A stretch of DNA of 64,000 nucleotides from an uncultured Tessaracoccus sp. (GCF_943914565.1 NZ_CALUCN010000003.1:124001-188000), one strand, 5' to 3'; counted from the stretch's first letter, positions 33,270 to 42,771 are shown. Notes: generated by a model from the letters alone, not told the origin. Made by a program: numbers and translations.

Positions 33270-35321
33270 GTGACGTTCGAATGGACCGACATCGATGCAC
33301 GAGCGGTCGACACCGCCCGGGTACTCGCCGCCGACGCCGTCGAGAAGACGGGCAACGGACACCCGGGCACGCCCATCTCCATGGCGCCCGTGGCGCACCT
33401 GCTGTACCAGAAGGTGCTGCGCACGGACCCCGCCGACGACAAGTGGATCGGCCGTGACCGGTTCGTCCTCTCGGCCGGGCACGCGTCGATGCTGCAGTAC
33501 GCGCAGCTCTACCTGGGCGGACTCGGCCTCGAGCTCGAGGACATCCAGTCCCTGCGCCAGTGGGGGTCGAAGACGCCCGGGCACCCGGAGTACAACCACA
33601 CGAAGTTCATCGAGTGCACCACCGGCCCGCTCGGCGCCGGCGTGAGCAACGCCGTCGGCATGGCGATGGCCGCCAGGCGTCAGCGCGGCCTGTTCGAGCC
33701 GGAGGCGAAGCCGGGGGAGTCGCTGTTCGACTACACCGTCTACGTCCTCGCCGGCGACGGCTGCCTGCAGGAGGGCGTCGCGTCCGAGGCCTCGTCGCTC
33801 GCGGGCACGCAGAACCTCGGCAACCTGATCCTCATCTACGACGACAACGCCATCTCGATCGAGGGCGACACGAACATCTCGTTCACCGAGGACGTCGCCA
33901 AGCGCTACGAGGCCTACGGCTGGCACGTCCAGGACGTCGACTGGACCAACGGCCACACCGAGTACCGCGAGGACGTCGAAGCACTGTTCAACGCGATCGA
34001 GGAGGCCAAGCGGGTCACCGACAAGCCGTCGTTCATCCACCTCCACAGCATCATCGGCTGGCCACTGCCCAACAAGCAGGGCGACGCCGGCGTCCACGGC
34101 GCCAAGATCGGCGGCGACGAGATCTCGGCCCTGAAGGAGGTCCTCGGCTTCCCCGACGAGCCGTTCGCGATCGACCAGGACCTCGTCCGCACGACGAGGG
34201 CCAGCCTCGCCGAACGCGGCCAGGCCCTGCGCGCCGAGTGGGACGCCCGCTTCAAGGAGTGGAGCGCCGAGCACCCCGACCGCGCCGCACTGCTTGAACG
34301 CGTCCGCGCCGGCAAACTGCCCGAGGACCTCTCGCTGCCGGTGTTCGAGGAGGGCGAGCTCGCCACACGCGCCGCGTCGGGCGAGGTGCTCAATGCACTC
34401 GCGTCGCAGCTGCCCGAGCTGTGGGGCGGATCGGCCGACCTCGCCGGGTCGAACAACACCGCGATGAAGGGCGAGCCCAGCTTCCTTCCCGAGGAGCGCC
34501 AGAGCGCGCAGTGGCGCGGCTCCGAGTACGGCCGCAACCTGCACTTCGGCGTCCGCGAGCACGCGATGGGCGGCATCCTGAACGGCATCAACCTGGCGAG
34601 CCTCACCCGTGCCTACGCGGCGACGTTCCTCGTCTTCTCCGACTACATGCGGCCCCCCGTGCGTCTCGCCGCGCTGTCCGGGATCCCCAGCATCTTCGTC
34701 TGGACCCACGACTCCGTCGGCGTCGGCGAGGACGGCCCGACGCACCAGCCGATCGAGCACCTCGCGTCGCTGCGCGCGATCCCCGGCCTCGCGGTCGTCC
34801 GGCCCTCGGACGCCAACGAGACCTCCGTCGCGTGGGGGGAGGTGCTGCGTCGCGCCGACGCGCCGGCGGCCCTGGTCCTGTCCAGGCAGAAGCTGCGCAC
34901 CGTCCCGCGTGGAGAGCGCTACGCGTCCGCCGAGGGCGTCGCGCAGGGCGCCTACGTGCTCAGCGAGGCGTCGAGCACGCCGAAGCTCGTGCTCATCGCC
35001 ACCGGCTCCGAGGTCGAGCTCGCACTCGACGCGCAGGAGCGGCTCGAGGCCGACGGCACGCCCACTCGCGTCGTGTCGATGCCCTGCCAGGAGTGGTTCG
35101 ACGAGCAGCCGCAGGCGTACCGCGACGAGGTCCTGCCCGAGGGCACCGCACGGCTCAGCATCGAGGCCGGCGTCGCCATGGGCTGGTCGAGGTACGTCGG
35201 TCGCGACGGCGGCTCGGTCTCGATCGAGCACTTCGGCGCCTCGGCCGCCGGCACGCGTTGCTTCGAGGAGTTCGGCTTCACCGTCGACAACGTCGTGGCC
35301 AAGGCCAAGGCGCTCCTCTGA
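33270..35321 (+). CDS. tkt: transketolase
   Basis: A 683-residue thiamine-diphosphate enzyme of the pentose phosphate pathway. The start GTG 33270 gives an N-terminus (DARAVDTARVLAADAVEKTGNGHPGTP) matching the family; the ThDP/Mg motif GDGCLQEGVASEA to IYDDNAISI, the central Pyr domain with FLVFSDYMRPPVR and THDSVGVGEDGPTHQP, and the C-terminal domain are all present. It interconverts ketose and aldose phosphates in the cytosol. Actinobacterial tkt often heads a tal-zwf-opcA cluster, which is not the case here. A terminator follows. Confidence 0.95.
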   Translation: MTFEWTDIDARAVDTARVLAADAVEKTGNGHPGTPISMAPVAHLLYQKVLRTDPADDKWIGRDRFVLSAGHASMLQYAQLYLGGLGLELEDIQSLRQWGSKTPGHPEYNHTKFIECTTGPLGAGVSNAVGMAMAARRQRGLFEPEAKPGESLFDYTVYVLAGDGCLQEGVASEASSLAGTQNLGNLILIYDDNAISIEGDTNISFTEDVAKRYEAYGWHVQDVDWTNGHTEYREDVEALFNAIEEAKRVTDKPSFIHLHSIIGWPLPNKQGDAGVHGAKIGGDEISALKEVLGFPDEPFAIDQDLVRTTRASLAERGQALRAEWDARFKEWSAEHPDRAALLERVRAGKLPEDLSLPVFEEGELATRAASGEVLNALASQLPELWGGSADLAGSNNTAMKGEPSFLPEERQSAQWRGSEYGRNLHFGVREHAMGGILNGINLASLTRAYAATFLVFSDYMRPPVRLAALSGIPSIFVWTHDSVGVGEDGPTHQPIEHLASLRAIPGLAVVRPSDANETSVAWGEVLRRADAPAALVLSRQKLRTVPRGERYASAEGVAQGAYVLSEASSTPKLVLIATGSEVELALDAQERLEADGTPTRVVSMPCQEWFDEQPQAYRDEVLPEGTARLSIEAGVAMGWSRYVGRDGGSVSIEHFGASAAGTRCFEEFGFTVDNVVAKAKALL

Positions 35322-35336
35322 CCTGACCCCGTCCGG

Positions 35337-35378
35337 ACGCCCGGGTGGGCCGCACCGCGTGTGGGCCGACCCGGGCGT
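35337..35378 (+). terminator. terminator after tkt
   Basis: A perfect 10-bp stem ACGCCCGGGT/ACCCGGGCGT with a 22-nt loop, followed by TT. It abuts the sppA -10 element. Confidence 0.65.
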
Positions 35379-35381
35379 TTG

Positions 35382-35387
35382 TACGCT
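35382..35387 (+). promoter_or_regulatory. leaderless-type -10 element of sppA (TACGCT)
   Basis: TACGCT ends 6 nt before ATG 35394; no separate Shine-Dalgarno beyond a GGGGG run. Confidence 0.5.
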
Positions 35388-35393
35388 GGGGGC

Positions 35394-37076
35394 ATGGCAC
35401 ATCCCCTGAGCGCACTGCAGAAGCTGGTGGGCGCGAGCCCCGTCGTCCTCGAACTCGACCTGGCGCACGGCGTCCTCGCGGCCCGGCCCGACAACCCCCT
35501 CCAGGCGTTGCAGCTCGTGAACGCCACCCGCGTCGAGACCCTCCGCGCCACGCTGCGCGACGCCGCCGGCGACGACCGCGTGCGCGGGCTCATCGTGCAC
35601 GCCTCCGCCGAGCGCTTCCCGCTCGCGATCCTCGACGAGGTCGCGCTCGAGGTCGCACGCTTCGCCGAGCACAAGCCGACCGCCTGCTGGAGCGAGAGCT
35701 TCGGTGAGCTCACTCCGTCACTCGGGCTCTACGCGATGGCCACCGCCGCGCACGAGATCTGGGTGCAGCCCACCGGCACGCTCTCGATCAGCGGCCCCGA
35801 GCTGCAGGTCGTCCTCCTGAAGGGCGGGCTCGCGAAGCTCGGCATCGAGCCGCAGTTCGGCCAGCGCCACGAGTACAAGACCGCCGCGGACCAGTTCGCC
35901 GCCGACGAGGTCACCCCCGCCAACCGCGAGATGATGACCTCGATCGTGGAGTCCCTCGTCGAGGAGGCCTGCGGGACGATCGGCGCCCGACGCGGGCTCG
36001 AGCCCGGCGCCGTCCGGGATGCCGTCGAGGCCGCACCGCTCACGCCGGAGGACGCGCTCGAACGGGGACTCATCGACCACATCGGCTACCGCGACGAGCT
36101 CTACGAGCACGTCCTCGACGAGTGGGCGGCCACGCCGGAACACCTCGCCTACGTCAATCGCTACGCGCTGCGCCCCCGACTCTCGCGCGCGCTGGCGGGC
36201 CCCCGTCGCAAGCGCATCGGCGTCGTCGACGTCCACGGCGCGATCGTCACCGGCCGGGGCAACGCGGGCCCCGGGCGGCGCAGCGTGGGCGCGGACGTCG
36301 TCGCCGAGCAGCTGCGGCACGCCGCCGACGACGATCAGGTCGCGGCGATCCTCCTCGACGTGAACTCGCCCGGCGGCTCCGCCGTCGCCTCGGACACGAT
36401 CCACCGCGCGGTGCTGCAGGCCAGCGCGGCCGGCACACCGGTCATCGCGACGATGGGGGAGTACGCGGCCTCCGGCGGCTACTACGCGTCGATGGGGGCC
36501 GACGAGATCGTGGCGCTGCCCAGCACACTCACCGGCTCGATCGGCGTCGTCGCGGGCAAGCTCGTGACGACGGGCCTCTACGACAAGCTCGGGCTCGTGC
36601 GCGAGTCGATCACCGCCGACGAGGGTGCGGCCGCGCTGAGCGACGCCCGGCCGATGACCGACGAGGAGTGGGCCAAGCTCGAGGCATGGCTCGACCGCGT
36701 CTACGACGACTTCGTCCGAAAGGCCGCCGACGGCCGCGCCATGAGCGTGGACGAGCTCGAGCCGCTCGCGCGCGGCCGGGTGTGGACCGGGGCCCAAGCG
36801 CTCGACCTGGGCCTCGTCGACCACGTGGGCGGACGTGGCCGTGCCATCGAGCGTGCCGCGTCGCTCGCGAACCTCGAGCCCGACGAGGTCGACGTCGTGC
36901 CCGTGGGGCCGCGCGGGATGCTGGCTCGGTTCCGGCCCGCGCAGTCCTCGGCGGCGCTCGCCGGCGTCCGGCGTCGTGCCGTGACGCCCGAGGCGCTGTT
37001 CGCCGGCGCGCTCGAGCACCTCGGCGTCGCCGCCCCCGGGGTGCTCTCGATGCCCCTCCAGCTGCGCCTGCGCTGA
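35394..37076 (+). CDS. sppA: signal peptide peptidase SppA (67K type, S49 family)
   Basis: A 560-residue protein with two tandem S49 domains. The N-terminal domain carries the general-base-type Lys in RHEYKTAADQF (about residue 163); the C-terminal domain carries the nucleophile region NSPGGSAVASD and ASGGYYASMGADEIVA. This is the long E. coli-like architecture that cleaves remnant signal peptides. Unlike E. coli SppA, no N-terminal membrane helix is evident after the ATG, so the protein may be soluble or peripherally bound. Confidence 0.88.
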   Translation: MAHPLSALQKLVGASPVVLELDLAHGVLAARPDNPLQALQLVNATRVETLRATLRDAAGDDRVRGLIVHASAERFPLAILDEVALEVARFAEHKPTACWSESFGELTPSLGLYAMATAAHEIWVQPTGTLSISGPELQVVLLKGGLAKLGIEPQFGQRHEYKTAADQFAADEVTPANREMMTSIVESLVEEACGTIGARRGLEPGAVRDAVEAAPLTPEDALERGLIDHIGYRDELYEHVLDEWAATPEHLAYVNRYALRPRLSRALAGPRRKRIGVVDVHGAIVTGRGNAGPGRRSVGADVVAEQLRHAADDDQVAAILLDVNSPGGSAVASDTIHRAVLQASAAGTPVIATMGEYAASGGYYASMGADEIVALPSTLTGSIGVVAGKLVTTGLYDKLGLVRESITADEGAAALSDARPMTDEEWAKLEAWLDRVYDDFVRKAADGRAMSVDELEPLARGRVWTGAQALDLGLVDHVGGRGRAIERAASLANLEPDEVDVVPVGPRGMLARFRPAQSSAALAGVRRRAVTPEALFAGALEHLGVAAPGVLSMPLQLRLR

Positions 37077-37171
37077 GGCGCGGGGGCCCAGTCGAGCGAT
37101 CGTTTGGGTGGGACCCGCCCGGTACGTACAATTGCGCAGGGCCACAGGGGCCGGATGAGCAAGGGGTGCCG

Positions 37172-38872
37172 GTGACGGAGTCGAACAAGCGCAGGACACG
37201 GCTGTGGGCCGGGATCGGGGTCGGGGCCGTCGCCCTCGTCGGCGCCGCCTACGTGACCGCGCACTTCGTCGCGGGCGACCAAGTCCCGGCGCACGCCACC
37301 GTCGGCGACGTGGCCATCGGCGGCATGTCCCCCGACGAGGCCGAGCAGCAGCTCCGCGACGCGCTCGGCGACACCTACACGCGCCCGATCACCCTCCAGG
37401 CGGGGGAGCGCAGCGCCACGCTGCAGCCGGAGAAGGCCGGCCTCACCGTCGACTACGCCGCCACGATCGACCAGGCCGGCGGCGGCGCGAGCTGGAACCC
37501 CGTCGCGATCTACCGTTCGCTCACCGGCGGCGACGACGTCGAGCTCGTGTTCGACGTCGACGACGACGCGCTGCGCGAGGCGGTGGCCGGCACCCAGCAG
37601 TCCTTCAGCGCCGCGCCGAAGGACGCGACGATCGCGTTGAAGGACGGCAAGGTCGTGCAGACCAAGGCCGAGCAGGGCTCGTCGCTGCGCGTCGACGAGA
37701 CCGCCGACAAGGTCGACGAGGCGTTCCGCGCGGCCCGCACCGACGTCGAGGCCGACGTCGAGATCACCCAGCCCGCCGTCGGCGACGACGTGGTCCAGGC
37801 CTTCCGCGACGGCGCCCTCGCCCAGGCGCTGGACGGCCCCGTCTCGCTCACCAGCAAGAACGGCAACGTCGAGCTGCCGCAGGCGACGGTGGCGAAGGCC
37901 CTCACCATCACCGGCAAGGGCAAGGACCTGGCCGTCGCCGTCGACGAGAAGGCCTTCGACGAGCTCACCGGCAAGGATCGCAAGCGCCTGAACGCCAACG
38001 GGCCGAAGGACGCGAGCTATCGCTTCCAGGGTGGCAAGGTCGTCGTCGTGCCCAGCAAGCCCGGCGTCGTCATCGAGCAGAAGGACCTCCGCGCCGCGTT
38101 CACGACGGCGGTGCAGGGCAAGCAGCGCACCGTCGCCATCAAGGGCAAGGAGAAGGAGCCCGAGTTCAGCACCGCGAAGGCCGAGCAGCTGAAGCCCAAG
38201 GAGGTCATCGGCGCGTACAGCACCCAGTACCCGCACGCCAGCTACCGCAACACCAACATCGGCCAGGCCGCCAAGCGCGTCAACGGCTCGGTGCTGCTGC
38301 CCGGCGAGACGTTCAGCCTCAACGACACCGTGGGCGAGCGCACGGCCGCCAACGGATTCGCCGGTGGCTACGTCATCAACGGCGGCGCGCTCGTCAAGGA
38401 GCTGGGCGGTGGCGTCTCGCAGGCTGCCACGACGCTGTTCAACGCCGCGTTCTTCGCCGGCTTCGAGGACGTCGAGCACAAGCCGCACTCGCTGTACTTC
38501 TCGCGCTACCCGGCCGGCCGCGAGGCCACCGTCTACTACGGCTCGGTCGACCTCCGGTTCAAGAACAACACGAAGTACCCGGCCATCATCCAGGGCTTCA
38601 TCGACCCGTCGTCGGGCGGCAAGCGCGGCACCGTGACGTTCCGCGTCTGGTCGACGAAGACGTGGGACCGCATCGAGTCCAGCGAGCTCGTGAAGTCCGA
38701 CTACTACTCCGGCGGCACGCGCGTCTCGACGGCCCACAACTGCGAGCCGCAGTCGGCACAACAGGGCTTCACGGTCAACTACAAGCGGCTGTTCTACAAG
38801 GGCGGCAAGGTCGTGAAGAGCGAGCCGTTCCGGTGGCAGTACAACGCCGGCGACCGCATCGTCTGCGAGTGA
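37172..38872 (+). CDS. VanW family protein
   Basis: A 566-residue exported protein. A membrane anchor covers about residues 10-32, followed by two YoaR-like peptidoglycan-binding (PG_binding_4) regions (HATVGDVAIGGMSPDEAEQ start; second near VDETADKVDEAF) and a C-terminal VanW domain (SYRNTNIGQAAKRVNGSVLL, NDTVGERTAANGF, ELGGGVSQAATTLFNA). GTG 37172 follows AAGGGG; TACAAT upstream at about 37127 fits a -10. VanW proteins are cell-envelope proteins of unclear activity, named from vancomycin clusters but widespread without resistance. Confidence 0.9.
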   Translation: MTESNKRRTRLWAGIGVGAVALVGAAYVTAHFVAGDQVPAHATVGDVAIGGMSPDEAEQQLRDALGDTYTRPITLQAGERSATLQPEKAGLTVDYAATIDQAGGGASWNPVAIYRSLTGGDDVELVFDVDDDALREAVAGTQQSFSAAPKDATIALKDGKVVQTKAEQGSSLRVDETADKVDEAFRAARTDVEADVEITQPAVGDDVVQAFRDGALAQALDGPVSLTSKNGNVELPQATVAKALTITGKGKDLAVAVDEKAFDELTGKDRKRLNANGPKDASYRFQGGKVVVVPSKPGVVIEQKDLRAAFTTAVQGKQRTVAIKGKEKEPEFSTAKAEQLKPKEVIGAYSTQYPHASYRNTNIGQAAKRVNGSVLLPGETFSLNDTVGERTAANGFAGGYVINGGALVKELGGGVSQAATTLFNAAFFAGFEDVEHKPHSLYFSRYPAGREATVYYGSVDLRFKNNTKYPAIIQGFIDPSSGGKRGTVTFRVWSTKTWDRIESSELVKSDYYSGGTRVSTAHNCEPQSAQQGFTVNYKRLFYKGGKVVKSEPFRWQYNAGDRIVCE

Positions 38873-38941
38873 CCTGCGGGGGTGCGACCACCCCGGCCGG
38901 GGGATAGAATCGGGAACCGTGCTTCGAGTGAGGAGAAGTTC

Positions 38942-39259
38942 GTGACGTACATCATCACCCTGCCCTGCGTGGACCTCAAGGACGCCGCTTGCGTCGACGA
39001 GTGCCCCGTCGACTGCATCTACGAGGGCAACCGCATGCTCTACATCCACCCCGACGAGTGCGTCGACTGCGGTGCGTGCGAGCCGGTGTGCCCCGTCGAG
39101 GCCATCTACTACGAGGACGACGTGCCGGCGGACCAGGCGCAGTTCTACGACGCCAACGTGCAGTTCTTCGACGAGATCGGCTCCCCGGGCGGCGCCGCGA
39201 AGCTCGGCCAGATCGACAAGGACCACCCGGTCGTCGAGGCCCTGCCGCCGCAGGGCTGA
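38942..39259 (+). CDS. fdxA: 7Fe ferredoxin FdxA
   Basis: A 105-residue ferredoxin with CVDECPVDCIYEG and CVDCGACEPVCPVEAI, the pattern of one [3Fe-4S] and one [4Fe-4S] cluster, plus the acidic C-terminal extension usual in actinobacteria. GTG 38942 follows GGAGAAG. It is coupled to dapC 1 bp later, the same pairing seen in mycobacteria (Rv1177-Rv1178). Likely a general electron donor. Confidence 0.95.
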   Translation: MTYIITLPCVDLKDAACVDECPVDCIYEGNRMLYIHPDECVDCGACEPVCPVEAIYYEDDVPADQAQFYDANVQFFDEIGSPGGAAKLGQIDKDHPVVEALPPQG

Positions 39260-39260
39260 C

Positions 39261-40340
39261 GTGCTGCCCCTGCCCGACTTCCCCTGGGACTCCCTCGCCC
39301 GGGCCCGCGCCCGTGCCGAGGCCCATCCCGGCGGCATCGTCGACCTCTCGGTGGGGACCCCGGTCGACGAGACGCCCGCCGTGGCTCGCGCGGCCCTCGC
39401 CGACGCCGCCGACGCCCACGGCTACCCGCCGGTGACGGGCACCCCGTCGTGCCGCGCGGCGATCGCCCACCACCTGCGTGAACGATGGGGCGCGAGCGGG
39501 CTCGACGACGGCGCCGTCCTGCCGGTGATCGGGACGAAGGAGCTCGTCGGGTGGCTGCCGACGTTCTTGGGCCTCGGCGCCGACGACGTCGTGGTGTTCC
39601 CCGAACAGGCCTACCCGACCTACGAGATCGGCGCCCTCGCCCGCGGCGCCCGCCCACTGCCCTGCGACGACCCGGCGGCCTGGCCGGAGGGCACCCGGCT
39701 CGCGTGGATCAACTCCCCGGCCAACCCCACGGGCCGGATCATGGGGGAGGACGAATTGTGCGCCGCCCTCGCCCGCGCGCGAGCGCTCGGCGCGGTGCTC
39801 GCCAGCGACGAGTGCTACGGGGAGTTCGCGTGGGACCGCGAGGCGGTCTCGGTGCTCGACGACCGCATCTGTGCGGGCGACCACACCGGGCTGCTCGCCG
39901 TGCACTCGGTCTCGAAGCGCTCCAACGCGGCCGGCTACCGGGCCGGCTTCGTCGCGGGGGACCGGGACCTCGTCGAGGGCATCCTCCACCTGCGCAAGCA
40001 CCTCGGCATGATGGTGCCCGCGCCCGTGCAGGCCGCCCTCGCGGCACTGCTCGGCGACCGCGAGCACGTCGAGGCGCAGCGCGCCCGTTACCTCGCCCGC
40101 CGCGCGTCCCTGCGTGCGGCGCTCGTCGGCGCGGGCTTCCGGATCGACGACTCCGAGGGCGGGCTGTACCTGTGGGCCACGCGTGGGGAGGAGTGCCGCG
40201 CGACGGTGGCGTGGCTCGCCGAGCGGGGCATCCTCGTCGCGCCGGGCGACTTCTACGGCGTCCGCGCCCGCCAGCACGTGCGCGTGGCCCTCACCGCCCC
40301 CGACGAGCGCATCGCCGAGGCGTGCGCGCGGCTCGCCTGA
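39261..40340 (+). CDS. dapC: succinyldiaminopimelate transaminase DapC
   Basis: A 359-residue PLP-dependent class I/II aminotransferase. The PLP lysine is in HSVSKRSNAAGYRAG, with INSPANPTGRI and ASDECYGEF as cofactor-contact motifs; this residue pattern and the position after fdxA match actinobacterial DapC. It converts N-succinyl-2-amino-6-oxopimelate to succinyl-DAP with glutamate in lysine and cell-wall synthesis. GTG 39261 is 1 bp after the fdxA stop. Confidence 0.9.
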   Translation: MLPLPDFPWDSLARARARAEAHPGGIVDLSVGTPVDETPAVARAALADAADAHGYPPVTGTPSCRAAIAHHLRERWGASGLDDGAVLPVIGTKELVGWLPTFLGLGADDVVVFPEQAYPTYEIGALARGARPLPCDDPAAWPEGTRLAWINSPANPTGRIMGEDELCAALARARALGAVLASDECYGEFAWDREAVSVLDDRICAGDHTGLLAVHSVSKRSNAAGYRAGFVAGDRDLVEGILHLRKHLGMMVPAPVQAALAALLGDREHVEAQRARYLARRASLRAALVGAGFRIDDSEGGLYLWATRGEECRATVAWLAERGILVAPGDFYGVRARQHVRVALTAPDERIAEACARLA

Positions 40341-40343
40341 GCC

Positions 40344-41168
40344 TCAGCCCTTGCCGAGCGTGATCGTCGCGCCCTCGATCGCCTCGGCGTCGCGCCAGGC
40401 ATCCCACCCGACCTGCCAGCGGCGGTCACCCACCTGCACGGCGGTGAGGCCAGCGTCGTAGGTGTTCAGCATCGCGAGGTGCACCGCGCTCCAGAGGTGC
40501 GCGTCGGTGTCGGCGGTGAGGCGGATCGCGTCGCCCTCCCGGGTGTGCTGCACGCCCGGCACCTCGGCGACGACGGCTTCGATCGGCGCCGGGTCCGCGA
40601 CGGGGTCCGCGAAGTTCACGCAGGTGATCGCCTCCGGCGTGCTGCCGCGCGCGGCGGAGGCGAGCGCGCGGGCGTTCGCCTCGTGCTTGCGGTAGGCCTC
40701 CGGGTGCCCGGAGCGTTGGACCTTCTGGGCCTGGTCGTTGACGTCGGCGGTCTCCCAGCCGTCGAACTTCACGAGTTCCTCGTAGAACCGCTCGCTTGCG
40801 TACCACGGATCCATGATCTGCTCGGCCGTGCCCCAGTCGAACTTCGGGTCCGGCCGCTGCTGGAAGAGCCCGAGCGAGTCACGGTCGCCGTGGTCGAGGT
40901 TGCGGATCCCGGACTCCTGGTATGCCGTGGCGAGCGCGATCACGGCGGCTTGCTCGGGGAGGTCCGCCCGGTACGAGGCCGCGACGATGATCGCGCTCAT
41001 CCGCGACTGCTCCGGCGTGAGCGTCAGGGGCTCGCCCCCACTGCTCGTCACCGTGCACCGCTCGGGTGTGAAGTGTTCCTGGACGCGTTGCCACAGGCGC
41101 CAGCCGCCCACCACGACGGCGGCGAGCAGCACGACGGTGAGCACGAGCGCGATCGAACGCTTGCGCAT
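40344..41168 (-). CDS. exported lysozyme-like (transglycosylase-fold) protein
   Basis: A 274-residue protein with one N-terminal anchor (about residues 6-27). The middle region, ALATAYQESGIRNLDHG followed by DSLGLFQQRPD and a Trp/Tyr-rich stretch, resembles the catalytic Glu and GLFQ motif of lytic transglycosylase folds. It belongs to a common actinobacterial family often mislabelled heavy metal transporter. Probable site of action is the cell wall side of the membrane. No good ribosome binding site precedes ATG 41168; a micro-ORF and hairpin directly upstream may control it. Confidence 0.8.
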   Translation of the reverse strand: MRKRSIALVLTVVLLAAVVVGGWRLWQRVQEHFTPERCTVTSSGGEPLTLTPEQSRMSAIIVAASYRADLPEQAAVIALATAYQESGIRNLDHGDRDSLGLFQQRPDPKFDWGTAEQIMDPWYASERFYEELVKFDGWETADVNDQAQKVQRSGHPEAYRKHEANARALASAARGSTPEAITCVNFADPVADPAPIEAVVAEVPGVQHTREGDAIRLTADTDAHLWSAVHLAMLNTYDAGLTAVQVGDRRWQVGWDAWRDAEAIEGATITLGKG

Positions 41169-41169
41169 G

Positions 41170-41220
41170 TCAGCCGGCCCACCGTCGGGGGCCTGGCCCG
41201 GTGGGCCGGTGCGAGGTCAT
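41170..41220 (-). CDS. possible leaderless leader peptide (16 aa) overlapping a hairpin
   Basis: TACACT (41228-41233, bottom strand) ends 7 nt before an ATG at 41220 that opens a 16-codon ORF (MTSHRPTGPGPRRWAG). Its stop is separated from the next gene's ATG by one base (TGACATG). A perfect 10-bp stem CCGGCCCACC/GGTGGGCCGG (41174-41183, 41200-41209) covers most of it. Confidence 0.45.
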   Translation of the reverse strand: MTSHRPTGPGPRRWAG

Positions 41221-41227
41221 GCCCGCA

Positions 41228-41233
41228 AGTGTA
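41228..41233 (-). promoter_or_regulatory. leaderless-type -10 element upstream of the micro-ORF (TACACT)
   Basis: Bottom-strand TACACT with the standard 7-nt spacing to ATG 41220. Confidence 0.45.
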
Positions 41234-41307
41234 ACCACATCGTCCGCACGGCCTGAGCGCGCGCCCGGGAGCGCCGTTGTCCGACCCGCCTCGTCGGTCG
41301 GTCCAGC

Positions 41308-41313
41308 TAGGCT
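41308..41313 (+). promoter_or_regulatory. leaderless-type -10 element of the LOG gene (TAGGCT)
   Basis: TAGGCT ends 6 nt before ATG 41320; no Shine-Dalgarno. Confidence 0.55.
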
Positions 41314-41319
41314 GACGGC

Positions 41320-42051
<732 letters not shown>

Positions 42052-42128
42052 GCCCCGCGCGGTCGGCGCCGACGCGACCCCGGCCCGGGCAGGTAGGATC
42101 GCGACCAGCTACACGCCAAGGAGTGCCC

Positions 42129-42521
42129 ATGATCGTCGTGATCGTCCTCGCCGGGTTCGTCGTCATGGCGCTCGCGGCGGTCGCCGGCACCGGCCGGTTC
42201 GGTGCGTGGCGCGAACCCGTCACCGACCGCCCGAAGGGGCGCATGCCCGAGGGCCCCGTCGACGGACACTTCCTCCGTGACGTGCGGATCCCGGATGCGC
42301 TGTTCGGCTACGACCCCGACGAGGTGCGCGAGTACCTGCGCCTCGTCGCAGGTGGCATCGTGGTGGCGGACCCGCCGCAGTTCACCGTGCGGTCGCGCGG
42401 CTTCGACATGCAGTTCGTCGACGAGATCGTGGCCAGGGCCCAGTCCGGCGCGCAGAATCCAGTCATGCACCCCACCGGTTTCGCCGGCCACGATAGGATG
42501 GACGGCAGCACGACTGAGTAG
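42129..42521 (+). CDS. membrane-anchored DivIVA-domain-like hypothetical protein
   Basis: A 130-residue protein with an N-terminal helix (VIVVIVLAGFVVMALAAVAG) and then RIPDALFGYDPDEVREYLRLV, a segment resembling the DivIVA domain start that senses membrane curvature; a second such segment (FDMQFVDEIVARA) follows. ATG 42129 follows AAGGAG, with TAGGAT as a likely -10 upstream. It sits between the LOG gene and the DUF3117 gene. Role unknown. Confidence 0.75.
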   Translation: MIVVIVLAGFVVMALAAVAGTGRFGAWREPVTDRPKGRMPEGPVDGHFLRDVRIPDALFGYDPDEVREYLRLVAGGIVVADPPQFTVRSRGFDMQFVDEIVARAQSGAQNPVMHPTGFAGHDRMDGSTTE

Positions 42522-42534
42522 TGAGGAAGTTGTC

Positions 42535-42702
42535 ATGGCAGCGATGAAGCCCCGTACTGGCGATGGCCCGATGGAGGTCACGAAGGAGGGCCGCGGCATT
42601 GTGATGCGCGTGCCCGTGGACGGGGGCGGACGACTGGTCGTCGAGATGAACTCCGACGAGGCCACGTCCCTGCTCGCAGAACTGCAGGCCTGCGTCGGCT
42701 GA
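42535..42702 (+). CDS. DUF3117 domain-containing protein (55 aa)
   Basis: A 55-residue protein conserved almost unchanged in actinobacteria (Rv1211 type): MAAMKPRTGDGPMEVTKEGR start, RVPVDGGGRLVVEM and SDEATSLLAELQA. ATG 42535 follows GAGGAAG. Its function is unknown; it is followed by a very strong terminator and lies convergent to glgA as in mycobacteria. Confidence 0.92.
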   Translation: MAAMKPRTGDGPMEVTKEGRGIVMRVPVDGGGRLVVEMNSDEATSLLAELQACVG

Positions 42703-42721
42703 CGCGGCCCTGCCCAGACGG

Positions 42722-42755
42722 ACGGGCCCGGCAGGATGGTTCCTGCCGGGCCCGT
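42722..42755. terminator. bidirectional terminator between DUF3117 gene and glgA
   Basis: A perfect 15-bp stem (ACGGGCCCGGCAGGA and its complement) with a TGGT tetraloop between two convergent genes. Confidence 0.88.
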
Positions 42756-42771
42756 GCACGTCCGGGGTGGT

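Noticed and set aside
32397..33442. A protein with 20-residue repeats encoded across the repeat array
   Set aside because: The 20-bp period cycles through all three frames, giving spurious LANG/VGKR/WQT patterns in every frame with no start signals.
36701..39337. Long leftward open frame covering sppA, VanW and fdxA regions
   Set aside because: Composition is that of a reverse-strand shadow; three clear rightward genes occupy the region.
40344..41168. Heavy metal transporter
   Set aside because: One N-terminal anchor and a GLFQ/transglycosylase-like core; no metal-binding or transport features.
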